DNA of 62,959 nucleotides from Acidimicrobiia bacterium (GCA_040878325.1 JBBDMM010000016.1:69354-132312); one strand, 5' to 3'; positions 1 to 10,934 are shown, numbered from the stretch's first letter. Numbers and translations are program-made. Notes: a model not told the origin generated them from the letters alone.

Positions 1-17
1 GGCTCGCGAAGCGAGCC
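1..17. terminator. Hairpin at window start
   Basis: Perfect 7-bp stem GGCTCGC / GCGAGCC with a GAA loop and no T-tract. It probably ends transcription of a gene lying before the window. Confidence 0.45.
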
Positions 18-21
18 CCCC

Positions 22-27
22 TACGCT
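22..27 (+). promoter_or_regulatory. -10-like TACGCT, leaderless type
   Basis: TACGCT ends 7 nt before the ATG at 35 and there is no Shine-Dalgarno. This fits the TAnnnT-short gap-start pattern seen throughout the window. Confidence 0.35.
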
Positions 28-34
28 TCCACCA

Positions 35-994
35 ATGGTCACCAAGCGGGGACGGATGTGGTTGACCCGGGGGGCGACGATCGCCCTGGTGGTCATCGTG
101 ATCGGCTTGTTCGCCGCCAGCTGGTACTACTCGGGCGAGATCGCCCGTCAGGTTTTCGCCCTCGACCAGTCCGAGCCGGATGCCGGGATCGCCGATCGCA
201 TGGCGTTCTCGACACCGGAGGCGCGCGGAGTCGAGTACTCACCGGTGATGATCGAAGGCCCGCTCGGGCCGCTGGCTGCATGGGCGACGGCCGGCGATTC
301 TGGTACCTGGGTGGTGTTCGTCCACGGCAGAGGTACCGATCGGCGTGAGGCGTTGCGGGCGCTTCCGACCGCGACCGCCCTGGGATTGCCGACGCTCACC
401 ATCACTTATCGCAACGATGCCGCTGCGCCGCCCAGCAGCAGTGGCCGCCACGGCTACGGCCGCAACGAATGGTCCGACCTCCACGCCGCCGTGGAGTTTG
501 CGCGCGACGAGGGAGCCAGGCGAGTCGTGCTCGTGGGGTACGGGTCAGGGGGCTCGATCATCTCGGTGTTCATGCGCGAGTCATCGCTGGCGACTGCGAT
601 CTCCGGTCTGGTGCTCGACGCTCCGGTGCTCGATGTCGCGATGGTCGTCGACCGCCTCGCGGCGGACGACCGGGCACCGCGTCTCCTCGTCGGCTGGGCG
701 CGCGCGGTCGCCACGTTCCGGTTCGGCATCGACTGGGGTGCCCTCGACCAACTCGAGTTCGCTCAGGACATCACAGTCCCGGTGCTCGTGTTCCATGGCG
801 TGGACGATGAGGAAGCGCCCATCGAAGCGAGCCGGCAGTTCGCCGAGGTCCTGGGGGACCTGGCCCGCCTGGTCGAGGTGCCCGGCGCCGGCCACGGTGA
901 GGCGTGGAATGTGGACCCAGAGGCTTATGAAGGCACGCTGAGTCGATTCCTCGAGCAAGTGTCACAGGCGACCGGCGCCGACGACGCGCCATGA
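35..994 (+). CDS. Membrane-anchored alpha/beta-hydrolase
   Basis: Predicted serine hydrolase of 319 aa; the substrate cannot be told from sequence. One N-terminal hydrophobic helix (about residues 13-31) should anchor it in the membrane with the hydrolase domain outside. The fold markers are HGRG (97-100, oxyanion region), the nucleophile elbow GYGSGG (168-173, Ser171), an acid in HGVDDEEAP and the catalytic His in GAGHGEAW near the C-terminus. Its stop overlaps the next ATG by 4 nt (ATGA), so the two are translationally coupled. The family assignment (BAAT/dienelactone-hydrolase-like alpha/beta hydrolase) is secure; the function is not. Confidence 0.8.
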   Translation: MVTKRGRMWLTRGATIALVVIVIGLFAASWYYSGEIARQVFALDQSEPDAGIADRMAFSTPEARGVEYSPVMIEGPLGPLAAWATAGDSGTWVVFVHGRGTDRREALRALPTATALGLPTLTITYRNDAAAPPSSSGRHGYGRNEWSDLHAAVEFARDEGARRVVLVGYGSGGSIISVFMRESSLATAISGLVLDAPVLDVAMVVDRLAADDRAPRLLVGWARAVATFRFGIDWGALDQLEFAQDITVPVLVFHGVDDEEAPIEASRQFAEVLGDLARLVEVPGAGHGEAWNVDPEAYEGTLSRFLEQVSQATGADDAP

Positions 995-1428
995 GACCGA
1001 TCCGCGTGGCCGTGGAGGTACCCCTCCCGCCGGAGACGGTATGGGCGGAACTGGAGCGCCTCGAAGACCATCCTCGGTGGATGGCCGATGCAATCGCCGT
1101 CGAGTTCGAGGACGAGCGCCGTCGCGGCGTCGGAACCCGCATTCGGGTCGCCACCAGGATCGGACCGCTGCGCACCACCGATGTGATGGAGTTCACCGAG
1201 TGGGATAGCCCGGTGGCGATGGGCGTCACTCACCAGGGACTCTTCAAGGGGACCGGCCGGTTCAGCCTCGAACCCATCGACCGGGGCACCCGATTCACCT
1301 GGACCGAGACCGTCCGGTTTCCCTGGTTCCTCGGTGGGCCGATCGGAGCATGGGCCGCCCGACCCGTCCTGACACGGGTCTGGAGAGGCAATCTCCGCAG
1401 GCTGCAGTCCCGGCTCACCGACCCTTGA
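991..1428 (+). CDS. SRPBCC-family (START-like) protein
   Basis: A 145-aa protein that fits the SRPBCC/polyketide-cyclase-like fold: an N-terminal strand with PLPPETVWAELERLEDHPRW, where a helix follows the first strand as in ligand-binding cavities of this family, then alternating strands ending in a long C-terminal helix (VWRGNLRRLQSRL). Such proteins bind hydrophobic ligands, and the ligand here is unknown. It overlaps the upstream hydrolase by ATGA and converges with the enoyl-CoA hydratase gene, overlapping it by 14 nt. Confidence 0.75.
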   Translation: MRPIRVAVEVPLPPETVWAELERLEDHPRWMADAIAVEFEDERRRGVGTRIRVATRIGPLRTTDVMEFTEWDSPVAMGVTHQGLFKGTGRFSLEPIDRGTRFTWTETVRFPWFLGGPIGAWAARPVLTRVWRGNLRRLQSRLTDP

Positions 1429-2185
1429 AAGTCGGAGGCCGCTTTTCGAGAAAGGCTGCCACCCCCTCCCGTGCATCCTCGGTCTCGAACGCCTTGCGGA
1501 AGCCGGCTGCCTCGATAGCGAGACCGTCGCCGAGGCGCATCGAGAACCCGTCGTCGATCACGTCCTTCGCGATCGCCATCGCCACCGTGGCTCCTGCCGC
1601 CAACTCGTCGGCCAGCGCCCGCGCCGCGGCGTCGAGCTCCTCTTCCGGCACCACTCGATCGGCCAGTCCCCACGCCAGGGCGGTGGGGGCATCGATCATC
1701 CGCCCGGTCAACACCAGGTCTTTGGCCCGGCCGACCCCCACCAGGCGGGTGAGGCGCTGGGTGCCGCCGGCGCCGGGGATCACCCCGAGCTTGATCTCCG
1801 GCTGTCCAACCCTCGCGCCCTCGGACAGCACGCGAAGGTCGCACGCCATCGCCAACTCGAGACCGCCACCCAGGGCGAACCCGCGGACTGCAGCGATCAC
1901 TGGCTTGGGAAGCGCGGCGAGGGTGTTGAGGGCCTGCCCCAGTTCGACACCGAGACTCGCTCCACTACCGCCTGAGTCCATCGCCGCCTTGAACTCGGCG
2001 ATGTCGGCCCCTGCGGCGAAGTGGGGGGAACCGGTGACGACCACCGCCCGCACGGCCCCCGCGGATGATCGATCGATTGCCGCCTCCAGATCGGCGACCA
2101 ATTGCCCTGACAGAGCATTCACCGGAGGACGGTCGAGGGTGATGACCGCGACTGCGCCGTCCGCCTGGTAGCGAACCAATGACAT
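1415..2185 (-). CDS. Enoyl-CoA hydratase/isomerase (crotonase family)
   Basis: A 256-aa crotonase-fold protein that would hydrate 2-enoyl-CoA in the cytoplasm, probably in fatty-acid or branched-chain acyl-CoA breakdown. The signature runs KPVIAAVRGFALGGGLELA (oxyanion-hole loop) then GQPEIKLGVIPGAGGTQRL, which includes the first catalytic Glu region. I placed the start at 2185 because GGGAGAAG lies a few bases upstream and the protein then begins MSLVRYQ; the open frame runs further upstream without family similarity. It follows meaB on the same strand after 80 nt, so both probably share a transcript and acyl-CoA metabolism. Confidence 0.85.
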   Translation of the reverse strand: MSLVRYQADGAVAVITLDRPPVNALSGQLVADLEAAIDRSSAGAVRAVVVTGSPHFAAGADIAEFKAAMDSGGSGASLGVELGQALNTLAALPKPVIAAVRGFALGGGLELAMACDLRVLSEGARVGQPEIKLGVIPGAGGTQRLTRLVGVGRAKDLVLTGRMIDAPTALAWGLADRVVPEEELDAAARALADELAAGATVAMAIAKDVIDDGFSMRLGDGLAIEAAGFRKAFETEDAREGVAAFLEKRPPTFKGR

Positions 2186-2265
2186 CTGCTTCTCCCGATC
2201 GGGTGCGGTGATTGTGACCGCTGCAAGGTCGGATGTCAGATGTCCGCCCGGTCCCGAGCCGATGC

Positions 2266-3204
2266 TCAGGCGCCATCCGCCAGTCTCCGGGCGGCGGTCC
2301 AAGGATCGAGATCACCCGCCACCACAGCACTCGTCACCTCGCCCCCCTTCGCGGCGAGGTCGATAGCCCGGTCCCTGAGGAACTCCACTAGAGCCGTCTC
2401 GAGTTCGACGCGACGGCGGCGGCCCCGGTCGGCATCAAGGCCCTCCGACCCGAGATGCTCGCGGTGGGCGGCGACGGCCGCCCACACCTGGTCGACACCC
2501 GCGCCGGTCGTGCCCACGGTCTGGATGATCGGTGGATCCCACCCCGTCGCCTCGCCGAGCGCCAGCATCGCCCGCAACTCGGAGGCCGCGTCCTGCGCCC
2601 CGGGCCGATCTGCCTTGTTCACGACGAACACGTCGCCGATCTCGAGGATCCCTGCCTTGGCCGCCTGGATGCCGTCACCCCATCCCGAGGTGACCACCAC
2701 GATCACGGTGTCCGCCGCGGCGGCGATCTCGACCTCGTCCTGGCCGACGCCGACGGTCTCGACGACCACCCAGGGAAATTGCGCGACCTCCAATGCGAGC
2801 AGTGCTTTGGGGGCGGCAGCCGACAAGCCGCCGAGGTGCCCTCGAGTGGCCATCGATCGGATGTAGACCCCCTGATCGAGGATGTGGTCCTGCATCCGAA
2901 CCCGATCGCCGAGGACAGCTCCACCCGAGAAAGGACTGGTGGGGTCGACTGCCAATACGGCGATCTCGTCTCCTCCCGCCCGGGCCAGGCGGATCAGACC
3001 ATCCGTGAGGGTGGATTTCCCCGACCCCGGGGCTCCGGTGATCCCGATCCGATGCGACGGCATTGCCGCCGCGAACGCGATCGGGAGAATCGCGTCGTAG
3101 CCCGCCCGCCGATCCTCCAGAATCGAGATCAGGCGGGCCAGGGCCCGACGATCCCCAGCCGCGACGGCGTCGACGAGCGCGGCCGGGGTCGGAAGAGCGG
3201 GCAC
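2266..3204 (-). CDS. meaB: MeaB/ArgK-type GTPase for B12-dependent mutase
   Basis: A 312-aa G3E-family GTPase. Members chaperone adenosylcobalamin-dependent acyl-CoA mutases such as methylmalonyl-CoA mutase, protecting and reloading the cofactor. The P-loop is GITGAPGSGKST near residue 54, followed by DPTSPFSGGAVLGDRVRM, typical of the switch region, and NKADRPGAQ as the guanine-specificity motif. The GTG start at 3204 has TACTCT six nt upstream. The mutase itself is not in the window; the neighbouring enoyl-CoA hydratase fits an acyl-CoA breakdown setting. Confidence 0.9.
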   Translation of the reverse strand: MPALPTPAALVDAVAAGDRRALARLISILEDRRAGYDAILPIAFAAAMPSHRIGITGAPGSGKSTLTDGLIRLARAGGDEIAVLAVDPTSPFSGGAVLGDRVRMQDHILDQGVYIRSMATRGHLGGLSAAAPKALLALEVAQFPWVVVETVGVGQDEVEIAAAADTVIVVVTSGWGDGIQAAKAGILEIGDVFVVNKADRPGAQDAASELRAMLALGEATGWDPPIIQTVGTTGAGVDQVWAAVAAHREHLGSEGLDADRGRRRRVELETALVEFLRDRAIDLAAKGGEVTSAVVAGDLDPWTAARRLADGA

Positions 3205-3210
3205 GGGGGG

Positions 3211-3216
3211 AGAGTA
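3211..3216 (-). promoter_or_regulatory. -10-like TACTCT for meaB
   Basis: TACTCT on the minus strand followed by six C and then the GTG of meaB. No Shine-Dalgarno is present. Confidence 0.4.
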
Positions 3217-3219
3217 CCG

Positions 3220-3284
3220 CCCCGGCCCCGGCCCCAGCCTCAGCCCCGGCCAGACGGAGCGGCCATCCGCCTTCCGCCCTCCGC
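3220..3284. repeat. Hexamer CCCCRG array and heptamer CNTCCGC array
   Basis: Positions 3220-3249 are five in-phase 6-bp units (CCCCGG, CCCCGG, CCCCAG, CCTCAG, CCCCGG). Positions 3264-3284 are three 7-bp units CATCCGC, CTTCCGC, CCTCCGC, the reverse complement of the family at 23604-23624. They lie in the divergent gap between meaB and the NifU-like gene. Confidence 0.8.
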
Positions 3285-3396
3285 AGGAAGAAGCCAGGCC
3301 TTTCGTCGCGGACTGTGGGCTATGGACTGGGGGCTCTACGCATTACCCTCGCTCTCCGTGGGAATGTTCATTCCCGCTTTCCGTTGAAGTGAAGGC

Positions 3397-3663
3397 ATGA
3401 CTGAAGACACCACCGCAGTTGTAGAAGAGACCTCGGGGAAGGTCGATCTCGACGCGCTCCAAGAGACGCTCGAGTACATCCGTCCCGCCCTCCAGGCGGA
3501 CGGCGGTGACCTGATCCTCCTCGGTGTGGACGGCGGCACCGTCAACCTTCAGATGGTCGGCGCCTGCGGCGGTTGCCCGATGTCCACGATGACCCTCACC
3601 GCCGGCATCGAGCGGATCCTCCGCGACCGAGTGCCGGGAGTGATGGAAGTCATCGCGATTTAG
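3397..3663 (+). CDS. NifU C-terminal-domain Fe-S protein
   Basis: An 88-aa stand-alone NifU-like (Nfu) domain that would carry or deliver Fe-S clusters to apoproteins. The domain covers most of the chain from about residue 16: ALQETLEYIRPALQADGGD, then the cluster-binding CGGC motif in VGACGGCPMSTMTL, and a C-terminal helix ending VPGVMEVIAI. It lies alone between meaB and murA, facing away from meaB and converging with murA. GAAGG just before the ATG is a weak ribosome-binding site. Confidence 0.88.
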   Translation: MTEDTTAVVEETSGKVDLDALQETLEYIRPALQADGGDLILLGVDGGTVNLQMVGACGGCPMSTMTLTAGIERILRDRVPGVMEVIAI

Positions 3664-3683
3664 CGTCGGGCTTCGCCCGCCGC
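3663..3683 (+). terminator. Hairpin after NifU-like gene
   Basis: Stem CGGGC / GCCCG with a TTC loop at 3667-3679, beginning right after the stop codon. The following bases to 3779 contain more GC-rich words built from CCAGCC / GGCTGG and AGCCGT, and no ORF with coding character. Confidence 0.5.
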
Positions 3684-3779
3684 TCACCCAGCCCCAGCCC
3701 GGCCCAGCAAGAGGGTTCGGCCGCGCTCTGGCTGGAGCCGTAGCCGTAGCCCGATCGATCTGGCTATCGGCTACGCCTC

Positions 3780-5036
3780 TCAGCCGACCTCTCTGACTAT
3801 CTTCGCGCCAAGCGATCTGAGGTTCCCGGCGAAGTCGGAGTATCCACGGTCGATGTGATGGGCGTCGGTGACCGTCGTGTAGCCCTCGGCGCGGAGACCG
3901 GCGAGCACCAGCGCGGCGCCTGCCCGAATGTCGCACGCGTCCACCGGGCATCCTGACAGCGCGGCGACCCCACGGGCGATCACGTGCTGACCTTCGAGTT
4001 GGATGTCCGCCCCCATCCGGTTGAGCTCACCGACGTAACGGAACCGCGCCGCGTAGATGTTCTCGGTGATCACCGAGGTGCCGCCGGCCAGCGACAGCAG
4101 CGCAACCATCTGCGGATGCATGTCGGTGTGGAAGCCGGGGTACGGCAGGGTGACGAAATCGACCGGTTTCGGTCGTTCAGGCCCGCGCAGGGTGACGAAG
4201 TCCTTGCCGAGTTCGTACTCACAACCCGCGGCGCCCAACTTGCGCAACTCCATTCGCAGATGATCGGGCACACAAGCCGTCACGGTGACCTCCCCACCCG
4301 TGATCGCACCGGCGATCAAGTAGGTGCCGGCTTCGAGCCGGTCAGGCACGGCACGGTGCTCGGCCGGGTCGAGCGAGCCGACGCCTTCGATCTCGATGGT
4401 CGAGGTGCCTGCCCCCCGGATGCGGGCACCCATCTTCGCCAGGAACTCGGCGAGGTCCTGGATCTCGGGCTCACGGGCGGCATTACCGATCGTCGTCGTA
4501 CCCCGGGCCATCACCCCGGCCAGCAACACGTTCTCGGTGGCTCCGACGCTCGGAAACTCGAGGTAGACCTCCGCGCCGTGAAGACCATCTGGTGCGGTCG
4601 CGTGCAGGACCCCATGCACCAGCTCGAAGGATGCACCCATGGCTTCGAGTCCATCGAGATGCATGTCGATGGGTCGCGAGCCGAAGTCGTCACCGCCAGG
4701 TAGGGCCACCCGGGCCTCTCCGCATCGGGCGAGAAGCGCGCCGAGCACCAGAATCGATGCCCGCATCCGCCGCACCAGGTCGATCGGCGCCTCGGGGTTG
4801 AGCAGTTCGGGAACGTCGACGAAGACCGTCGAGCCCTCGAACCGGGTGGATGCCCCGATGTGCTGGACGACATCGCACATCAGCCGAACATCGAGGATGG
4901 CGGGGACGTTGTCGATGCGGTGGCTGCCCGGTGCCAGCAAGGTGGCGACCAGGTGCTTGAGAACCGCGTTCTTGGCGCCGAGCACCTCCACGGAACCCTC
5001 GAGGCGAGCGCCCCCGGCAACGACGAGTTGATCCAC
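3780..5036 (-). CDS. murA: UDP-GlcNAc 1-carboxyvinyltransferase MurA, Asp variant
   Basis: A 418-aa EPSP-synthase-fold enzyme for the first committed step of peptidoglycan synthesis: enolpyruvyl transfer from PEP to UDP-N-acetylglucosamine. The N-terminal Lys22 in GAKNAVLK is present. The mobile loop reads ALPGGDDFGSRPID, so the usual active-site Cys (Cys115 in E. coli) is Asp116. Mycobacterial MurA carries the same exchange, which is known to give intrinsic fosfomycin resistance. The GTG start at 5036 has TAGAAT seven nt upstream. It is divergent from rpiB. Confidence 0.95.
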   Translation of the reverse strand: MDQLVVAGGARLEGSVEVLGAKNAVLKHLVATLLAPGSHRIDNVPAILDVRLMCDVVQHIGASTRFEGSTVFVDVPELLNPEAPIDLVRRMRASILVLGALLARCGEARVALPGGDDFGSRPIDMHLDGLEAMGASFELVHGVLHATAPDGLHGAEVYLEFPSVGATENVLLAGVMARGTTTIGNAAREPEIQDLAEFLAKMGARIRGAGTSTIEIEGVGSLDPAEHRAVPDRLEAGTYLIAGAITGGEVTVTACVPDHLRMELRKLGAAGCEYELGKDFVTLRGPERPKPVDFVTLPYPGFHTDMHPQMVALLSLAGGTSVITENIYAARFRYVGELNRMGADIQLEGQHVIARGVAALSGCPVDACDIRAGAALVLAGLRAEGYTTVTDAHHIDRGYSDFAGNLRSLGAKIVREVG

Positions 5037-5043
5037 GGCGGCG

Positions 5044-5049
5044 ATTCTA
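5044..5049 (-). promoter_or_regulatory. -10-like TAGAAT for murA
   Basis: TAGAAT on the minus strand ends 7 nt before the murA GTG. No Shine-Dalgarno lies between them. Confidence 0.4.
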
Positions 5050-5089
5050 CGGAGGGCGCGAAGTTGGGCGTCGGCGGACGCCCTGTCAC

Positions 5090-5095
5090 TAGCCT
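5090..5095 (+). promoter_or_regulatory. -10-like TAGCCT for rpiB
   Basis: TAGCCT ends 6 nt before the rpiB ATG at 5102. It fits a leaderless start. Confidence 0.4.
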
Positions 5096-5101
5096 GCCGC
5101 C

Positions 5102-5572
5102 ATGCGCATCGCCATCGCCGCCGACCACGCCGGGTACGAACTGAAGGAGCACCTGGCGCGACTGGTCGCCGACGCGGGCCACGCAGTCACCGATCTCGGC
5201 ACCCATTCGCCCGACCCCGTCGACTACCCCGACTACGCCGCGGCCGTGGGTCGGGCCGTGGTGTCGGGTCGGGTAGACCGCGGCATCGTGGTGTGCGGAT
5301 CGGGTGCGGGGGCAGCCATCGTGGCGAACAAGATCCCCGGCATTCGGGCCGCCGTCGCCCACGACACCTACACCGCTCACCAGAGCGTCGAGCACGACGA
5401 CGTGAACGTGCTCGCCCTCGGCAGCCGCGTGGTCGGCGAGAGCCTCGCCGAGGAGCTGGTCAAAGCGTTCCTCGAATCGCGCTTCAGCGGCGCCGAACGC
5501 CATGTACGAAGGGTGGCGAAGATCACCGCCCTCGAAGATCAAGAGTCAAGAATCAAGAGCCAAGACTCTTGA
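5102..5572 (+). CDS. rpiB: Ribose-5-phosphate isomerase B (housekeeping copy)
   Basis: A 156-aa RpiB/LacAB-family isomerase that interconverts ribose-5-phosphate and ribulose-5-phosphate. It starts directly with the Rossmann-like MRIAIAADHAGYELKE and has DYPDYA, the catalytic-site GIVVCGSGAGAAIVANK with the base Cys65, and an EHDDVNVLALGSR motif. The last dozen residues (about EDQESRIKSQDS) are encoded by a heptamer repeat array and are probably not part of the fold. Contrast the second RpiB-like gene in the BMC operon, which has Asp at the Cys65 position. Confidence 0.93.
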   Translation: MRIAIAADHAGYELKEHLARLVADAGHAVTDLGTHSPDPVDYPDYAAAVGRAVVSGRVDRGIVVCGSGAGAAIVANKIPGIRAAVAHDTYTAHQSVEHDDVNVLALGSRVVGESLAEELVKAFLESRFSGAERHVRRVAKITALEDQESRIKSQDS

Positions 5573-5594
5573 CTCTTGACTCTTGGCTCCCTTG
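5540..5594. repeat. Palindromic heptamer array
   Basis: Seven in-phase 7-bp units: CAAGAGT, CAAGAAT, CAAGAGC, CAAGACT and then the inverted form CTTGACT, CTTGACT, CTTGGCT. The switch at 5567/5568 makes a long imperfect hairpin. It spans the 3' end and stop codon of rpiB and ends just before the -10-like element of ppk. Confidence 0.85.
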
Positions 5595-5595
5595 A

Positions 5596-5601
5596 TACCC
5601 T
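5596..5601 (+). promoter_or_regulatory. -10-like TACCCT for ppk
   Basis: TACCCT, then six pyrimidines, then the GTG start of the polyphosphate kinase fusion. Confidence 0.4.
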
Positions 5602-5607
5602 CCCCCC

Positions 5608-8087
<2,480 letters not shown>

Positions 8088-8091
<4 letters not shown>

Positions 8092-8543
8092 TCTTCGTCC
8101 TGCGTCACGCCCATGCGGGGAGCGCCGCCAACTGGCATGGCCCCGACAACGAGCGCCCGCTGAGCGACCGTGGCCAATTGCAGGCCAAGCGGATCGCCGA
8201 GGCACTGTTCGCCGACGGGGCCACCACGGTCTTCTCGAGCCCTTACCTGCGGTGCGTGCAGACGGTGAGTCCGCTGGCGTCGATGCTCGGTATCGACGTC
8301 GTGGAATCGGACGATCTGGTCGAGGGCGCCGGCGGAACCGGAGCCGCTCGTCTGGTCGCGACCGCCGCCGATGGCACCGTTATCTGCAGCCACGGCGACG
8401 TCCTGCACGCCCTGATGGGCCTTCTCGTCGCCGGAGGGGCGCCCCTGGGCGCTTCGCTGCAGTTCGAAAAGGGGGCGGTGCTCCGCCTCGAACGTGACGG
8501 AGGTCGGATCGTCTCGGCGCGCTACGAGCCGCCTGAGCGCTGA
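8088..8543 (+). CDS. Histidine phosphatase (SixA/MutT1 C-terminal-like)
   Basis: A 151-aa histidine phosphatase domain. The phosphoacceptor motif is LRHAHAG at the very N-terminus, and the second His lies in CSHGDVLHALM. SSPYLRCVQT and ERPLSDRG are typical of the SixA and mycobacterial MutT1 C-terminal branch. The ATG overlaps the stop of ppk by 4 nt, so translation is coupled. By analogy with MutT1 it may act with the Nudix domain on damaged or dinucleotide phosphates; that pairing is inferred. An open frame continues upstream inside ppk, but similarity begins at this ATG. Confidence 0.85.
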
Positions 8544-9184
8544 TCCACGGCTTTGGCGAGCCAGGCGACGACGATCCCGGCGACGTGATCGAGCATCTGC
8601 TCGGCTGAGATCCCCGACTTCTTCGGAACGCTGTAGGAGTGGTCCGCGTCGGGAACCACGACCATCGAGGCGGTTCCAAGGCGGGCGATGATCGGGGCCA
8701 GAGCAGCAGGCGGGCCGAGCCGGTCCCGCTCGCCCTGCACGAACAACATCGGCGTGGTGATTTGGTCGAGGTGAGAAGTCTCCCGGGGCACGGTCTTACC
8801 GATGGGCATCAGCGGGTAGCCCAGGAAGAAGCGCGCGGCCGCCGGCGGTTCAACGAGGTGCGACGCCATCCGCCCACCCATCGACTTGCCGCCGAGCACC
8901 AGCCGGTCGGCCTCGGCGGCCACCGCGACGGCGACGGCCTGATGACACTCGAGCAGGATCTCCATCCGATCTGGAGCGCGCCGTCCTGCCGCTTTGTAGG
9001 GATAGTCGAAGGTCGTCACGGTCAATCCCGCGGCAAGGCGCTGCCTCATCCCCGCCATGAAGGCGTGCGCCTGGCCGGCGCCCGCGCCATGGGCAAGCAC
9101 CACCGCGGTCGAGCCCACACCTTCTGTGACGAGAGGAATGGTGCGCCCTGGCGACCACTCCAGATCCCAATGGCGTGTCACCAC
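8522..9184 (-). CDS. KANL3/Tex30-like alpha/beta-hydrolase
   Basis: A 220-aa small alpha/beta hydrolase of the KANL3/Tex30 dienelactone-hydrolase-like type. It shows the oxyanion HGAGAG, the nucleophile elbow GGKSMGGRMAS, QGERDRLG for the acid and DADHSYSV for the His. Substrate unknown. The GTG start overlaps the end of the acyl-CoA ligase gene by 7 nt, so both are read from one mRNA. It converges with the histidine phosphatase, overlapping by 22 nt. Confidence 0.8.
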   Translation of the reverse strand: MVTRHWDLEWSPGRTIPLVTEGVGSTAVVLAHGAGAGQAHAFMAGMRQRLAAGLTVTTFDYPYKAAGRRAPDRMEILLECHQAVAVAVAAEADRLVLGGKSMGGRMASHLVEPPAAARFFLGYPLMPIGKTVPRETSHLDQITTPMLFVQGERDRLGPPAALAPIIARLGTASMVVVPDADHSYSVPKKSGISAEQMLDHVAGIVVAWLAKAVDQRSGGS

Positions 9185-10866
9185 GCCGAGTCCTCAGAAG
9201 CGGGCGAAGGGCCACCCGTCCGCAGCGACCACTTGAGCACCTTGCCGGACGGGTTACGCGGAAGCGGGGTACGCCTGAGTTCCCAGGCTTCGGGCACCTT
9301 GAATGACGCAATCTGTCCAATGAGATGCCGGGCCAACTCGTCGCCCGTCACGTCGTTGCGCACCACCACGACCGCCTTCACCCGCTCACCGAGGTCGTCA
9401 TCGGGCACCCCGATCACCGCGGCCTCCACAACCGCCGGATGGGTCTCGAGCGCCCGTTCCACTTCCACCGAGTAGACGTTCTCCCCGCCGCGGATCACGA
9501 CATCCTTCAATCGGTCGGTGACGTAGAGGAAGCCGTCCTCATCGAGGCGCCCGATGTCACCGGTGCGGAAGAACCCATCTTGGAACGCCGCGGCATCGGC
9601 GTCCGGGCGATTCCAGTAGCGAGGCATGACGTTCGCCCCCCGAATCGCGATCTCACCGGTCTTCCCCACCGGTACCAATCCACCGAACGCGTCGATGATC
9701 CTGATCTCAGCCGTTGGGGCAGGGATCCCCACCGAGTCGGGATGGCTCAGGTAGTCGGCCCCGATGTTGAGGGCGGAAATCGCCGTCGTCTCGGTCAACC
9801 CATAGCCCTGGATCAGCCGATCCTTCAGATTCGGGAAGGCCGCGGCGATCCGGTCGATCAAACCCGGGGCGGCCGGCGCACCCCCGAATGAGATTCGGCT
9901 GACGCGTGAGAAATCGCGCCGCTTCCACACTTCGCTGTCCAGAATCCGCGTGACGATCGTGGGCACTCCCCCAAACCTGGTGACCCCTTCCCGTTCGATC
10001 ACCAGACCGGCCATCTCGGGATCGAACCGTCCCGGCGGAAGGAACACCATCGCGTGACCCCCGGCCACGAATGGCACCATCAATGCCAGGGTCGCGGTCG
10101 CATGGAACAACGGGATGACCGTGAGATCCACCTGGCGCCCCGACCCCACCGCCTCATCACTCGCGATTCGGGCAGCAGCCGTCATCGCGACCGAGTTGAG
10201 AAAACCCGACCCGATGTTGCGGTGAGTCAGCGGGGCCCCCTTCGGACGGCCGGTGGTCCCCGACGTGTAGAACAACACCGCGGCTTCGTCCTCGCCCCGG
10301 CGGTCCACACCCGGAAGCGGGTCGGGTGACTCGGCCAACGCGTCAGCAAGCTGCACCACGCCGTGAGGCAGCGGATGGCCCCAGGCGACGGTCCGCTCCG
10401 CCGGGTGCCCAGCGTCGATGGTCGATCGAGCGCGAGCGGCATCGGCGAGAACGACCGATATCCCGGCATCCTCGAGGGCGAATGCCAGCTCCGCCGCAGT
10501 CCACCAGGCGTTGAGGGGAACCACTACCGCGTCCAGGGCCGCGGCTGCCCAGAACCCGACCACCCAGTCGACGTGGTTTGCGCCCAGAATCGCCACTCGA
10601 TCGCCGGCCTCCACCTGATACCGCGCCCGTAGGCCGGCCGCCAGCCGGCGCGCACGAGCGAACGTCTCGCGATAGGAGAGGCGCCGGTCTCCCTGGACGA
10701 GAAACTCGGCATCGCCGTGCTTCTCACCCATGGCGATGAACTCGGTGAGGTGGCGAGGCCTGGAGGCGAAGGTGCGCACCGGGAACCCGTGCACGTCTTC
10801 GACCACGATCTCGTAGTCGCCGCCCGACGCGGTCAGTTCTTCGAGCACTGCCTTGATCGCTGACAC
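9178..10866 (-). CDS. Acyl-CoA ligase (AMP-dependent synthetase)
   Basis: An ANL-superfamily enzyme of about 562 aa that would adenylate a carboxylate (probably a fatty acid) and transfer it to CoA. Motifs: P-loop-like LFYTSGTTGRPKGAPLTHRN, GYGLTETTA, the hinge region TGDIGRLDEDGFLYVTDRLK and the C-terminal lysine in RNPSGKVLKW. I chose the GTG at 10866 (protein starts VSAIKAVLEEL) because TACTCT lies 7 nt upstream; the ATG at 10932 would leave only 2 nt to the divergent pgl start. It is followed by a coupled hydrolase, perhaps a thioesterase-like partner (inference). Confidence 0.87.
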   Translation of the reverse strand: MSAIKAVLEELTASGGDYEIVVEDVHGFPVRTFASRPRHLTEFIAMGEKHGDAEFLVQGDRRLSYRETFARARRLAAGLRARYQVEAGDRVAILGANHVDWVVGFWAAAALDAVVVPLNAWWTAAELAFALEDAGISVVLADAARARSTIDAGHPAERTVAWGHPLPHGVVQLADALAESPDPLPGVDRRGEDEAAVLFYTSGTTGRPKGAPLTHRNIGSGFLNSVAMTAAARIASDEAVGSGRQVDLTVIPLFHATATLALMVPFVAGGHAMVFLPPGRFDPEMAGLVIEREGVTRFGGVPTIVTRILDSEVWKRRDFSRVSRISFGGAPAAPGLIDRIAAAFPNLKDRLIQGYGLTETTAISALNIGADYLSHPDSVGIPAPTAEIRIIDAFGGLVPVGKTGEIAIRGANVMPRYWNRPDADAAAFQDGFFRTGDIGRLDEDGFLYVTDRLKDVVIRGGENVYSVEVERALETHPAVVEAAVIGVPDDDLGERVKAVVVVRNDVTGDELARHLIGQIASFKVPEAWELRRTPLPRNPSGKVLKWSLRTGGPSPASEDSAW

Positions 10867-10873
10867 GGGTGCG

Positions 10874-10879
10874 AGAGTA
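10874..10879 (-). promoter_or_regulatory. -10-like TACTCT for acyl-CoA ligase
   Basis: TACTCT ends 7 nt before the GTG at 10866 and supports that start. On the other strand TACCAT at 10918-10923 may serve the divergent pgl gene (11-nt gap). Confidence 0.35.
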
Positions 10880-10934
10880 TCCCGGCAGCCCGCGGCGGTG
10901 ACGACGCGCCAGCCCCGTACCATTCCCTCCACTC

